Positions 42,641 to 51,281 of a stretch of DNA of 64,000 nt are shown one piece after another (the first letter of the stretch is position 1; every line of letters begins with the position of its first letter). The translations under genes were made by a program, and so were the position numbers. The notes beneath the pieces are model-generated. The model did not search any database and was not told where the DNA came from. It worked only from the letters and a program-made list of their open reading frames with translations. This DNA comes from Actinoplanes sp. NBC_00393 (lineage in GTDB: Bacteria; Actinomycetota; Actinomycetes; Mycobacteriales; Micromonosporaceae): positions 3,562,501 to 3,626,500 of the forward strand of contig NZ_CP107942.1 of assembly GCF_036053395.1 (NCBI RefSeq), given 5' to 3'.

Positions 42641-43282
42641 GTGTTCGAGGAGCAGCGGCGACGGCGCGCGCTGAAGCGTGTGAAACCCGGCGATGGGCGG
42701 CCGCTGCGGCGTTTTCGCTGGTGGCAGCTGCTGAGCCGGTCCGTGCTCTACCTGCGGTTGCCCGGCGAGCAGGCGGTGTACGCCGTCGACGTCCGGCACT
42801 GGAAGAGCGACGATGACGGCAACACCATGGCGCAGCTCTACCTGGACGGCAGGCAGCGCGCTTCGTCGCGGCTTCCGGCCGTGTTCCCGGTGCCGGGCGG
42901 CGCCATCGAGGTCGCGGCGAGCGCTTTCGGCCTCAAGCGCTGCCACTACGTCACCGCCGACGGGGCGGAGTATCAGCTGGCCCCGGACCCGGCCTCCGCC
43001 GAAGGGCGCCGTGCCCGCCTCGACCGCGACCACCCGGCCTTGAGCCGCTGGCTCGGGGTGTTCTCCGTGCTGATGCTCGCCATCGGCGTGGTGCTCGTAG
43101 TCGCTCAGATCCTCGAGCCGATCCTGCAGGTACCGCCGGTGGCCGAACGTTTCGGCCGCTACGAGTCACCCATCAACCTGCCGCTGTGGCTCAACATCGC
43201 CCTCGGTGTCGGTGCGGCGCTCGCCAGCACGGAGCGGGCTCTGCGACTGCGGTACAGCTGGCTCGACTCCCTCGGAAACTGA
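42641..43282 (+). CDS. Hypothetical membrane protein
   Basis: 213 residues from a GTG at 42641, with AAAGGCCAGGA upstream. A soluble N-terminal half (VYAVDVRHWKSDDDGNTMAQLYLDG, then FGLKRCHYVTADGAEYQL) is followed by two hydrophobic segments near residues 140-165 and 185-200. No known family was recognised. The reading, like its relatives in Micromonosporaceae as far as I can judge, could be an envelope protein. Nothing in the neighbours suggests a function. Confidence 0.65.
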   Translation: MFEEQRRRRALKRVKPGDGRPLRRFRWWQLLSRSVLYLRLPGEQAVYAVDVRHWKSDDDGNTMAQLYLDGRQRASSRLPAVFPVPGGAIEVAASAFGLKRCHYVTADGAEYQLAPDPASAEGRRARLDRDHPALSRWLGVFSVLMLAIGVVLVVAQILEPILQVPPVAERFGRYESPINLPLWLNIALGVGAALASTERALRLRYSWLDSLGN

Positions 43283-43308
43283 CGCCTGTCGCCATGTGCT
43301 AACTTGAT

Positions 43309-43325
43309 TTCCGTACCGATCGGAA
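43309..43325. promoter_or_regulatory. Possible MerR operator
   Basis: TTCCGTACCGATCGGAA is an inverted repeat (TTCCG / CGGAA, 7-nt centre) about 25 nt upstream of the MerR start. MerR proteins usually bind a dyad in their own promoter, so autoregulation is suggested. No matching -10 box could be fixed with confidence. Confidence 0.45.
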
Positions 43326-43349
43326 CCGAATAGCCGCCTGGGGGCCGAC

Positions 43350-44084
43350 GTGGGCTGGAGCACCCGCGAACTCGCGGAGCTCGCCGGCACGACAGTCAAC
43401 ACCATCCGGCACTACCACCGGCTCGGCCTGCTCGGCGAGCCCGGGCGCAAGCACAACGGATACAAGCAGTACGAGGTGCCTGACCTGGTCCGCCTGCTGC
43501 GCATCCGGCGGCTCGCCGAACTCGGCGTGCCGCTCGCCCGGATCGGCGAACTCGGTACGGACGGCGGCGCACCCGACGTCCTGCAGCAGGTCGACGCGGC
43601 GCTCGAGGCGGACATCGAACGGCTGACGCGGGCACGCTCCGACATCGCGGCCATCCTGCGCGACCGTACGCCCGCCGACGCGCCCGCAGGTTTCCAGTCA
43701 GTGGTGTCCCGGCTGTCCGAGGCCGACCAGTCGCTGATCCACATCTACCGGCAGCTGTACGACGAGGACGCGATGGAAGATCTGCGGCGCATGGTGGAAG
43801 CTGACACCGGCGCGGTCAGCGCGGACGTCGACAACCTGCCGGCCGACGCGGACGAGGAGACCCGGCAGAACCTCGCCGAGAAACTCGCCCCGACCATCGC
43901 GCAGTTCCTGACCGAGTACCCGTGGCTGAGCGATCCGGCGGCCCACCTGTCCAAGAGCAAGCAGGTCACGCAGCAGACGTTCGTGGACGCGGTGCGCGAG
44001 CTCTACAACCCGGCGCAGCTCGACGTGCTGGGCCGCGCCAGCATTCTCGCCCACGAACAACTGGCCGCCGACGACCGGCGTTGA
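43350..44084 (+). CDS. MerR-family regulator
   Basis: 244 residues from a GTG. The MerR N-terminus WSTRELAELAGTTVNTIRHYHRLGLLGEPGR, with YKQYEVPDLVRLLRIRRLAELGVPLARI and a dimerisation helix after it, is clear. The C-terminal domain (residues ~110-244) is helical, without cysteines of metal sensors, and resembles the group of larger drug-sensing MerR proteins. A candidate dyad lies upstream. The target is not obvious: the only close gene downstream encodes a short unknown protein. Confidence 0.9.
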   Translation: MGWSTRELAELAGTTVNTIRHYHRLGLLGEPGRKHNGYKQYEVPDLVRLLRIRRLAELGVPLARIGELGTDGGAPDVLQQVDAALEADIERLTRARSDIAAILRDRTPADAPAGFQSVVSRLSEADQSLIHIYRQLYDEDAMEDLRRMVEADTGAVSADVDNLPADADEETRQNLAEKLAPTIAQFLTEYPWLSDPAAHLSKSKQVTQQTFVDAVRELYNPAQLDVLGRASILAHEQLAADDRR

Positions 44085-44100
44085 TCCAGGTCGCGAACTC

Positions 44101-44421
44101 GTGGGCATTCAGGTCGAACTGCGCTGGGGCGGCGTACCGATCCGGGGTTTGCCGGACCCGGCCGGCGGGTGTTTCGATGCCGCCGGGGACTTCGACCGGT
44201 TGCTCCGGGAGCGGCAACCCGATTGCCCGCTGCTCAGCGCGGTTGATCCGCATGGCGAGACATCCTTCGGCCACCACCAGATGGCAGACCTCCTTGGGGA
44301 GATCGACGGCCTGCTGGGTCTCGCACGGCCCGGGCCCGAGCGTCGCGGGTTGCTGCGCCTGCGGGCGATGGCAGAGCGATGCGGTAGCGAGCAGCAGCGG
44401 CTCGTCTTCGTCGGCGATTGA
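44101..44421 (+). CDS. Hypothetical protein
   Basis: 106 residues from a GTG at 44101, 16 nt after the MerR stop. Reads GIQVELRWGGVPIRGLPDPAGGCFDAAGDF and further soluble sequence. No family recognised and no signal peptide. It is convergent with the next gene, 3 nt from its stop. Confidence 0.55.
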   Translation: MGIQVELRWGGVPIRGLPDPAGGCFDAAGDFDRLLRERQPDCPLLSAVDPHGETSFGHHQMADLLGEIDGLLGLARPGPERRGLLRLRAMAERCGSEQQRLVFVGD

Positions 44422-44424
44422 CCT

Positions 44425-45063
44425 TTAACCCTGAAGCCGTTGCGCCCAGTACACCTGCCCGTCGGCTCCCATGTAGACCATCGCCAACATCAGATCCGTC
44501 ATCGCCACCGGCGCGGTCGCCACGTGAACCGCCCCCCGTGGCGGCTTCTCCAGGAACGGGAACGGCGCGACGAACGTGAGCGGTGAGGCCTTCTCGTCGA
44601 ACACGGCCAGCCGGGACCCGGCGCTCAGCCAGCCGTTCTCGACCTTGATGTCGCCTGCACCCTGCAGCCAGGGGTACCGCTCGACGATCTTGTTCTCCAC
44701 GCCGGCACTGCCGGGGCTCACAGCGTCCTGCCGTGGCGAGGTAGCGCTGAAGTATCCCGGTTTGACGTCGGAGCGCTTGTCGATGAGGAAGATCGCGAAG
44801 TATCCGCCGTCGAGCGGCTCGGGCGGGGCCTGCCACGAGACCCGGCCGAGCACCAGCTGGTCGCGGCCGTTGGACACCGGAGCGTTCACGTCGTCGCCGA
44901 GCGCGGCCTGGGCCTCGTCGTGGCTGACGAACGTCAGCGAGGACTGGACGGCCAACACCTCCGGACCGTACGGCGGATGATTGTGCCACCACCCGCAGCC
45001 CAGGAAAGTCGCTCCGGCCAGGATGGCTGCCAGTACCATCCTGCTGCCACGTCGCCACATCAC
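44425..45063 (-). CDS. Hypothetical exported protein
   Basis: 212 residues. The N-terminus RMVLAAILAGATFLGCGWW is a hydrophobic export signal with a cysteine, though the lipobox is imperfect (FLGC). The mature part is hydrophilic with no known domain. The 3' end meets the gene before it in opposite orientation. Probably cell-envelope located. Confidence 0.65.
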   Translation of the reverse strand: MMWRRGSRMVLAAILAGATFLGCGWWHNHPPYGPEVLAVQSSLTFVSHDEAQAALGDDVNAPVSNGRDQLVLGRVSWQAPPEPLDGGYFAIFLIDKRSDVKPGYFSATSPRQDAVSPGSAGVENKIVERYPWLQGAGDIKVENGWLSAGSRLAVFDEKASPLTFVAPFPFLEKPPRGAVHVATAPVAMTDLMLAMVYMGADGQVYWAQRLQG

Positions 45064-45106
45064 GCGCGCAAGTGAACCACGCTCGGATATCGGAGGAGCA
45101 CACGGA

Positions 45107-45493
45107 ATGCTCGAGATGTACAGGTCCTATCTCGCTGCCTGCAATGAGCGGGCTTGGGACACCATCGCGGAATTCCTGCACCCCTCGGTCCTCGTGAACG
45201 GCATCCCGCGAACCCGCGAGCAGTACGTTGACGACATCAGGAAGACGATCGCGGTGTTTCCGGACTACGCCTGGCAGCTACGCCATGTGGTGCAGCAGCC
45301 GCCCTGGCTCGCGGTCCATCTGCACGCCACCGGTACGCGACACCAGGACTTCCTCGGCGCCCCCGGCGACCTGTCCCCGGTCGAGACCGACGAGTTCGCC
45401 ATGTACCGGATTGCGGATGGACGCATCGCCGAGCTGTGGGGCACCGCGGACAACGCCCGGCTCCGCCTCTCAACGCACAACGAAACGCGTTGA
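45107..45493 (+). CDS. SnoaL-like/ester-cyclase-family protein
   Basis: 128 residues from the ATG at 45107 with GGAGGAG 8 nt upstream. The pattern YRSYLAACNERAWDTIAEFLHPSVLVNG, then PDYAWQLRHVVQQ and TDEFAMYRIADGRIAELWGTADN, is the SnoaL/NTF2-like fold used by polyketide cyclases and many small enzymes. No polyketide genes are close by, so a stand-alone role is likely. Substrate unknown. Confidence 0.82.
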   Translation: MLEMYRSYLAACNERAWDTIAEFLHPSVLVNGIPRTREQYVDDIRKTIAVFPDYAWQLRHVVQQPPWLAVHLHATGTRHQDFLGAPGDLSPVETDEFAMYRIADGRIAELWGTADNARLRLSTHNETR

Positions 45494-45551
45494 TAAGCGG
45501 CGGATGTCGTCCTACGGTGCACCGGTGGCTGATGCGTCAACGGGAGGACGG

Positions 45552-46274
45552 ATGCGCCTGCGGATGCGGGTCCATCACGTGCCGGGCCGAACCTGCCTGC
45601 AGCGCGTACTGCAGCCGGTCGTCCCGCTGTCGCGAACGCACATCACCAAGGTCCTGTGGCAGTACAGCGGGGCGCTGATCGGCTCGCGGGCAGATCTGCT
45701 GCGCCTTGGCGCCTTGTTCCGCCTGGCCGCGACCAGCCCGCATTCCGTCGTATATCTGCCGTTGCGGCGCAACGCCCAGAGCGAAGCCGTCAGCTATTGG
45801 GCCGCCCATCAGGGACTGGCCGACCTGGTGATCGCGCGCAGCGAGGCGTCACTGCGGCCGTCCGCCTGGCCGGCGCTGCGGGCCCGGCTTCGGCACGGGC
45901 CGAAGGCCGGTGTGCTGACCACCATGCGGGCGCCGGCACCACGATCGCCGGACGAGCGGCAGCCGTTGCCGGACTGGGAATGGGAACGCCGCCGGCTGCG
46001 GGCGACCGAGCACGCCGACACTCTGCTGCTGTCCGGCTCGGCTGCGGCGTTGCACGACGCCGGCGACGAACTGACGTGGTGCGGTGAGCAGGTCGCCGGT
46101 AACGCCGACATCCATCGTTTCGGCGGTCCCGTGGCGTTCAGCCAGTTCAACGGACCCGACCGCCGGGCCGGCCGCCGTGACGGCAGCTGGCATTTCATGG
46201 TGCTCGCCGAGGACAGCATTTTCCACCGGAGTCGGTGGCTGCGCGCGGCCGCATCGGACAGCCGTGAACAATGA
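45552..46274 (+). CDS. Hypothetical protein
   Basis: 240 residues from the ATG at 45552, with GGGAGG a few bases upstream. Sequence such as VHHVPGRTCLQRVLQPVVPLSRTH and HSVVYLPLRRNAQSEAVSYW, with a later WHFMVLAEDSIFHRSRWLR, was not recognised. It is soluble and basic, and rich in Arg. A neighbour on the same strand, a two-helix membrane protein, starts 36 nt downstream. Confidence 0.65.
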   Translation: MRLRMRVHHVPGRTCLQRVLQPVVPLSRTHITKVLWQYSGALIGSRADLLRLGALFRLAATSPHSVVYLPLRRNAQSEAVSYWAAHQGLADLVIARSEASLRPSAWPALRARLRHGPKAGVLTTMRAPAPRSPDERQPLPDWEWERRRLRATEHADTLLLSGSAAALHDAGDELTWCGEQVAGNADIHRFGGPVAFSQFNGPDRRAGRRDGSWHFMVLAEDSIFHRSRWLRAAASDSREQ

Positions 46275-46310
46275 CCCGGCACCGTCCGCCTCAAGCAAGG
46301 AGCACCCAAC

Positions 46311-46544
46311 ATGTCCCTACGCAAGATCGGGGCGACGGTCCTCGTCATCAGTCTGATCGGGGCGGCAGCCAATCTGTGGGCCCGGGAGGCATTCCCCGAT
46401 CAGTGGGGCGGCCCGAACATCGGCGGTGGGATGCTGCAGCTGCTGTTCTATACGGGCGTGCTCACCGGGGTCACCCTCATCGTGATTGATCTCGTCAGGC
46501 GCCGGCGCGGCCGGGCTCGCACCGACGGTGGCGGCAGACCCTGA
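46311..46544 (+). CDS. Small two-helix membrane protein
   Basis: 77 residues with AAGGAG upstream. Two hydrophobic helices (IGATVLVISLIGAAANLW and LLFYTGVLTGVTLIVIDLV) flank a short loop with DQWGGPNIGGG, and the tail is basic (RRRRGRAR). No family recognised. It may accompany the preceding unknown gene. Confidence 0.7.
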   Translation: MSLRKIGATVLVISLIGAAANLWAREAFPDQWGGPNIGGGMLQLLFYTGVLTGVTLIVIDLVRRRRGRARTDGGGRP

Positions 46545-46598
46545 TCACGACGCGGCAGGCGGCCGCCGAATGTCGTACCCAGCCGCTACGGTCGGCCG

Positions 46599-47066
46599 AT
46601 GATTGGCGATTTCGACTTCTACGTGGGTACCTGGGACGTGGCTAACCGGCGTCTCACCAAGCGGCTGGCCGGCTCGGACGATTGGGAGGAGTTCCCCGCC
46701 GTCTCGGTGGCCCGCTCGTTCTTCGCCGGCGCCGGCAACTTCGACGAGATCACGTTCCCGACGATGGGTTTCTCCGGCGCCACCGTGCGGCTCTTCGATC
46801 CGGCCACCGAGTTGTGGTCGCTGTACTGGACCAGCAGCGTCACACCGCTCGCGCTGCGGGATCCGCCGGTCGTCGGGCGCTTCGTCGACGGCGTGGGCGA
46901 GTTCTTCGCTGACGACACGTTCGACGGCGTTCCGATCACCGTGCGGTTCCGGTGGTCGGACATCTCCGCCACCACGGCCCACTGGGAGCAGGCGTTCTCC
47001 GTCGACCGCGGCAGCACCTGGGAAACCAACTGGATCATGGACTCCACCCGCCGGGAGGCTGATTAG
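46599..47066 (+). CDS. Hypothetical lipocalin-like protein
   Basis: 155 residues beginning DFDFYVGTWDVANRRLTKRL, a common opening of small beta-barrel proteins in which the GTWDV pair packs the barrel, with FPTMGFSGATVRLFDPATELWSLYW after it. It resembles the DUF1579-type heme/lipid-binding-like group. No signal peptide. Function unknown. The stop overlaps the SMI1 gene by 4 nt in the opposite orientation. Confidence 0.75.
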   Translation: MIGDFDFYVGTWDVANRRLTKRLAGSDDWEEFPAVSVARSFFAGAGNFDEITFPTMGFSGATVRLFDPATELWSLYWTSSVTPLALRDPPVVGRFVDGVGEFFADDTFDGVPITVRFRWSDISATTAHWEQAFSVDRGSTWETNWIMDSTRREAD

Positions 47067-47740
47067 ATCCACCAGTCGCCGGGGAACCACCAGTCGCCGA
47101 CGGTCGTTCGCACCCGCTCCGGCACGGATGCGGGGTCCAGGCCGGTGAGGACATCGCTGGTCTCCGCCCACATCGCCGCCACGCTCGGCCAGAGGGGGCC
47201 TGACTCGCCGCCATGGGCGCCCTGCTGCATCACGCACCCGTGCAGCGGCCCTTCTCGGCAGTCGACGAAATAGCACCGGCTCTCCCGGGCGACCATGATC
47301 CACGCGGGGAGATGCACCAGGACCTGCTCGAGGTCTGGGTCCACGGTGCCGGCGGGTGCGCGCATCATTCGTGCCACAGCGGCGTCGTACGCCTGCGCAT
47401 CGGCCTGCTCATCAACCGTCTCGTAGTGGAATCGCCGGGCTTTGGCCGCGTCGATGGCGATCTCCCGCGTCTCGTGCAGGTGGGTGATCGCCTGATGGGT
47501 GCTCTGCAGATACAGGCCCGGCGGCACGATCAGCGCGTACGACATGGTTCCCGGGCCCATCCCGTTGGCGCCACGCCACCAGTCGGCCAGGTCGGCGGGA
47601 AGTTCGACGCCGCAGACGCGCTCGACCTCGCGAAGTTCGGCAGGTGTGGCCGGCGGCGCCAGCATCGCGCGGATGTGCGGCACGGAGCGCAGCAGCCACT
47701 CGTCGATCAACTCCCACGACTCGGCAACACTTCGGCCCAT
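47063..47740 (-). CDS. SMI1/KNR4-family protein
   Basis: 225 residues. The SMI1/KNR4 core is visible in PPATPAELREVERVCGVELPADLADWWRGANGMG, and a TP-type start precedes it. In bacteria this fold often serves as immunity protein against polymorphic toxins but also occurs alone, as here: no toxin gene is beside it. It is convergent with the lipocalin-like gene. Confidence 0.83.
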   Translation of the reverse strand: MGRSVAESWELIDEWLLRSVPHIRAMLAPPATPAELREVERVCGVELPADLADWWRGANGMGPGTMSYALIVPPGLYLQSTHQAITHLHETREIAIDAAKARRFHYETVDEQADAQAYDAAVARMMRAPAGTVDPDLEQVLVHLPAWIMVARESRCYFVDCREGPLHGCVMQQGAHGGESGPLWPSVAAMWAETSDVLTGLDPASVPERVRTTVGDWWFPGDWWI

Positions 47741-47886
47741 GACCGATCACGCTATGCGAGCAGGCCGGGTCGAGGCCGACAGATGCTGAAGACGGCGTGA
47801 CGGCGCCGACACGGGTTGCCACCAGGCGTCGGGCGCTGGTCGCATGATCAGGGACGCCGACAGCCGGAGCTGCGTGGAAGCACTCG

Positions 47887-48316
47887 ATGGACTTGCGTAC
47901 GTCGCTGCTGGTTGCGGACGTCGCTGCTGCCCGGCGGCGCACCAACCTGGTCCTGACCTGCGTGGTCGCGCTCGGGTTCGGTGTGATCGCGGCGCAGGTG
48001 CTGCTGACGCCGGTCGCTGACGCGGTGTCCGGTGACCAACCGTCGTCATTTCTCGGTCAGGTCGGCGAGGTCATCACCAAGGTCAGCACCCTGTTGCTCC
48101 AGCTGCTGTGGGTCAATCTCTACGAGCGCCGCTCGTTCTGGACTGTCGGCTTGCGCGGTCCGCGGCCGGTCCAGCGGTTCCTCGCCGGTTCCCGATCGGT
48201 ATGGCGATCATGCTCCTCCCCCTGCTCGGGCTCTGGGCCACCGGTCGGTACGCCGTCGACACCGCCACGCAAACCCGGACCGGTGGGCAGGCGCTGCTGG
48301 CGCTGATCCCGGGTAG
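47887..48316 (+). pseudogene. Frameshifted and 3'-truncated CPBP-family intramembrane protease gene
   Basis: The first ~95 codons read as a CPBP-type membrane protein (NLVLTCVVALGFGVIAAQVLL, then VNLYERRSFWTVGLRGPRPVQRFLAG). At about 48187 one T seems to be missing (ggtt for ggttt); in the next frame the protein resumes with FPIGMAIMLLPLLGLWATGRYAVDTATQ and LLALIPG. The CPBP catalytic helices (EExxxR) never appear, because the sequence then meets the end of a convergent MFS gene. Both a 1-nt deletion and a larger deletion are implied. Confidence 0.75.
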
Positions 48317-49451
48317 CGAGGTGGGTTTCGCGCAGCGTGCGGAACATCAGCCAGCTCAGTGCCGGCATGACGATCAGCGGTGTGAGCGCGGTCCGCAGCG
48401 AGGTCGCGTCGGCCACGGCCCCGATGGCAGGGCTGGCCAGCCCGCCGACGCTGACCGTCAAACCGAGGGTGATGCCGCTGGCAGTGCCGACTCTGCTGGG
48501 CAGGTAGTCCTGTCCGAGAGTGATCTGCAGGGCGAACGGCACGTAGAGGCCGGCGGAGGTCAGCACCACGAACAGGTACAAGGCGGGCCCGGGCACCCAC
48601 AGCACGCCGGCGATGGCCGGAACAGTGATCGCGTAGGACCACCGGGACACTGTGACGCGGCCCCATCGGTTCGCGGCGGCTCCGCCGAGCAGGGAACCGG
48701 CGATGCCGCCGAGGTAGAGCAGGAACAGTGCGGTGGTGCCTGCGGCCGGGCTGCCGTTCATGCGCTGCTGAGCGTAGAGAAAGAGGAAGGTGCTGAGGCC
48801 GACGAAGGCGATGGACCGGAACACCACCGCGAAGGTCAGCCGCAGGAACGAGGGGATGTCGTCGCGTCCCGCCGGCGCGGCCTTCCCGGTGGCGCTGTTG
48901 CTGCGCCTGGCGAGTGCGCGCAGCACCGGCAGTGCCATCGCGGAGCCGGCCAGCGCCGGTACGAGCAGCAGCGGTGTCCACCTCAATCCGCCGAGGACCG
49001 CGATGCCGGCGACCGCCAGCGGCGCCAGGGCGAAACCGATGTTGCCGCCGGTCGAGAACCACGCCATGGCGGTGTGGCTGCCTTCGCCGGCTTCGCGGGC
49101 GATCCGGGCGGACTCGGGGTGGTAGGCGGCCACGCCGATGCCGGAGAGCGCCACGAACAGCAGGGTGAGCGGGTAGTTGCCGTTCAGCCCGCTCAGCGCG
49201 ATGCCGGCCCCACCGAGCAGGGTGCCGGCGGGCAGCAGCCACGGCATGGCCCAGCGGTCGGTGAGGACGCCGAACACCGGCTGCGCGACCGAGGACAGCA
49301 GCGACGCGGCGAGCACGATGCCGGACACAGCGGCGTACGTGTAGGCGCGCTCGGCGACGAACAGCGGCACCAGAGCGGCGACGGCGCCCTGGTAGACGTC
49401 GACGCAGGCGTGGCCGACGGCGAGCAGCGTGATGGACGTTCTTCTTCGCAC
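48120..49451 (-). CDS. Fsr-like MFS transporter
   Basis: 443 residues from the GTG at 49451 (RRRTSITLLAVGHACVDVYQ), with twelve hydrophobic helices. GHACVDVYQGAVAALVPLF, GGAGIALSGLNGNYPLTLLF and AYHPESARIAREAGEG match the fosmidomycin-resistance (Fsr) type. The natural end is near ETHLA (about 48318); the last ~65 codons run over the broken CPBP gene and have no protein character, so this gene lost its stop in the same event. Divergent from an AraC regulator. Confidence 0.85.
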   Translation of the reverse strand: MRRRTSITLLAVGHACVDVYQGAVAALVPLFVAERAYTYAAVSGIVLAASLLSSVAQPVFGVLTDRWAMPWLLPAGTLLGGAGIALSGLNGNYPLTLLFVALSGIGVAAYHPESARIAREAGEGSHTAMAWFSTGGNIGFALAPLAVAGIAVLGGLRWTPLLLVPALAGSAMALPVLRALARRSNSATGKAAPAGRDDIPSFLRLTFAVVFRSIAFVGLSTFLFLYAQQRMNGSPAAGTTALFLLYLGGIAGSLLGGAAANRWGRVTVSRWSYAITVPAIAGVLWVPGPALYLFVVLTSAGLYVPFALQITLGQDYLPSRVGTASGITLGLTVSVGGLASPAIGAVADATSLRTALTPLIVMPALSWLMFRTLRETHLATRDQRQQRLPTGPGLRGGVDGVPTGGPEPEQGEEHDRHTDREPARNRWTGRGPRKPTVQNERRS

Positions 49452-49505
49452 GTACCGATGGTTGCGGCCCAGACCGATGTCTGGCTTCCGATAACCTGAC
49501 AACCG

Positions 49506-50249
49506 ATGACGGAAATCCGCCACGCCCCGGTAGCTCCGACGCGCAGCCAGTGGCTGGCGTCCGGGGCGGAGATCGACGCCCACCGGCACGACGATCACCA
49601 GATCGTCTATGCGGCGCGCGGAGTTCTGACAGTCACGACCAGCGCGGGCTCCTGGGTCACGCCGGGCAACCGCGCCATCTGGGTGCCGGCGGGCACTGTT
49701 CACGCACATCGCGCGTACGGCGAACTGGAACTGCATCTCGTCGGACTGCCGGCCGGCAGCAACCCGCTCGACCTGGAGACACCGACCGTGCTGCTCGTCA
49801 CCCCACTGCTGCGGGAGCTGATCATGGAGTACACCCGCGGTCACGATGGACAAGGGGCGGAACGGGACCGGCTGCGCGCGGTGCTGCTCGATCAGTTGCG
49901 GGCCTCCCCGCAGCAGCCGCTGCACGTGCCGACACCGACGGACCCGCTGCTGCGCGCCGTGTGCGAGATCCTGCAGGCCGACCCGGGCGACACTCGCACG
50001 CTCGTCGAACTCGGGCGCGAGGTCGGCGCCAGCGACCGGACCCTGTCCCGGCTGTTCCGTCGCAACCTGGGCATGAGCTACCCGCAGTGGCGTACGCAGC
50101 TGCGACTGCACCACGCACTGATCCTGCTCGCCGACAAGACACCGGTGACCACGGTCGCCCACCGGTGCGGCTGGTCGTCGGCGAGCGCGTTCATCGACGT
50201 GTTCCGCCGCACCTTCGGCCACACGCCCGGCGCCCATCCCACGCGATGA
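49506..50249 (+). CDS. AraC-family regulator divergent from the Fsr-like transporter
   Basis: 247 residues. A cupin sensor domain (DAHRHDDHQIVYAARGVLTV, then WVPAGTVHAHRAYGE) is followed by two AraC helix-turn-helix motifs (ASDRTLSRLFRRNLGMSYPQWR and ALILLADKTPVTTVAHRCGWSSASAFIDVFRRTFG). It is 54 nt from the transporter start in the opposite direction, so it probably controls that gene. The cupin and lack of a ribosome site suggest a small-molecule ligand and a leaderless message. Confidence 0.93.
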   Translation: MTEIRHAPVAPTRSQWLASGAEIDAHRHDDHQIVYAARGVLTVTTSAGSWVTPGNRAIWVPAGTVHAHRAYGELELHLVGLPAGSNPLDLETPTVLLVTPLLRELIMEYTRGHDGQGAERDRLRAVLLDQLRASPQQPLHVPTPTDPLLRAVCEILQADPGDTRTLVELGREVGASDRTLSRLFRRNLGMSYPQWRTQLRLHHALILLADKTPVTTVAHRCGWSSASAFIDVFRRTFGHTPGAHPTR

Positions 50250-50280
50250 AGGGAACGCCAAGCGGCGCAGCCAGGGCCCG

Positions 50281-51105
50281 TCAGACTCGGCCGACCAACG
50301 TCTCCCCGACGGAGGCGATCACGCCGTCGACCGCGTCGTCGTCGATGCCTTCCAGCTCGATGATCAGCCGGTCCACACCCACGTCGGCGTACCGGCGAGC
50401 GGTGTCGAGGTCCGGCGGTCCCGGCGGCGTGAGGGTGATCTCCAGCTCGCCGAGGCCGGCCGGGCGCTGCTCGCCGCGGGCAGTCTCAGCCAACGCGTGC
50501 AGCGCCTGCCCGATCTCGTCCACATCAAGACCCCAGCCGTACCAACCGCTTCCCTGCCGGACCGCCCGGCGGTACGCGGCGGCTGAGTGACCTCCGACCA
50601 CGATCGGCGGATGCGGGCGCTGAACCGGCGACGGGTGCTGCACGACGCCGGAGAACGACACGAACCGGCCGGTGAACGACGGCGCCGCCTCCCACAACGC
50701 GCGCATCGCGGCCAGGTACTCGTCGGTCCGGGCGCCCCGCTCGGCGAGGGAGACGCCCATCGCGTTCAGCTCCGGCTCGACATAGCCGGCCCCGACGGCG
50801 ACGGTCAGCCGGCCACCGGACAGCACGTCCAGCGAGGTGAGCTGTTTGGCCAGCAGCACCGGCTGGCGCTGCGGGAGCACGATCAGGCCGACCCCGAGGC
50901 GGACCCGGCTGGTCACGGCCGCGAGGTAGGTCAACGCGACCATGGCCTCCAGACGCGGCGGGTTGCCCTCCCCGGTGGGAAGCGCGATGTGGTCACCGAC
51001 CCACAGCGACTCGAAGCCGGCGTCCTCGGCCAGCCTGGCTCGCCGGGCCAGGACACCGGGCTCGACGTTGCGGTCGCGGTGCAGCCCGTACAGCCCGAAC
51101 TTCAT
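50281..51105 (-). CDS. LLM-class F420-dependent oxidoreductase
   Basis: About 274 residues from the ATG at 51105 (MKFGLYGLHRDRNVEP); an ATG at 51129 is an alternative. The luciferase-like TIM barrel is clear: AEDAGFESLWVGDHIALP, then TSRVRLGVGLIVLPQRQPVLLAKQL and SGGRLTVAVGAGYVEPEL, ending in PPIVVGGHSAAAYRRAVRQGSGW. Members use coenzyme F420, which Micromonosporaceae make. The substrate is not known. Divergent from an EEP-family gene. Confidence 0.9.
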   Translation of the reverse strand: MKFGLYGLHRDRNVEPGVLARRARLAEDAGFESLWVGDHIALPTGEGNPPRLEAMVALTYLAAVTSRVRLGVGLIVLPQRQPVLLAKQLTSLDVLSGGRLTVAVGAGYVEPELNAMGVSLAERGARTDEYLAAMRALWEAAPSFTGRFVSFSGVVQHPSPVQRPHPPIVVGGHSAAAYRRAVRQGSGWYGWGLDVDEIGQALHALAETARGEQRPAGLGELEITLTPPGPPDLDTARRYADVGVDRLIIELEGIDDDAVDGVIASVGETLVGRV

Positions 51106-51281
51106 TCGCTCAGCCACCCTCTGCGTCATCGTTTGCTCGGCAACTCGCCAGGCGGAGCCGGCTTGGCCTTCGCTGTTGCGATCCGACAAGCACAGTAGAG
51201 GGCCGGCGCCGGCCGTTGATGCCTGATGGCGAGCCACCGTCGCGGCGTGCTGGAATCCTCGACAACAGAGGTGGGTGGAGA

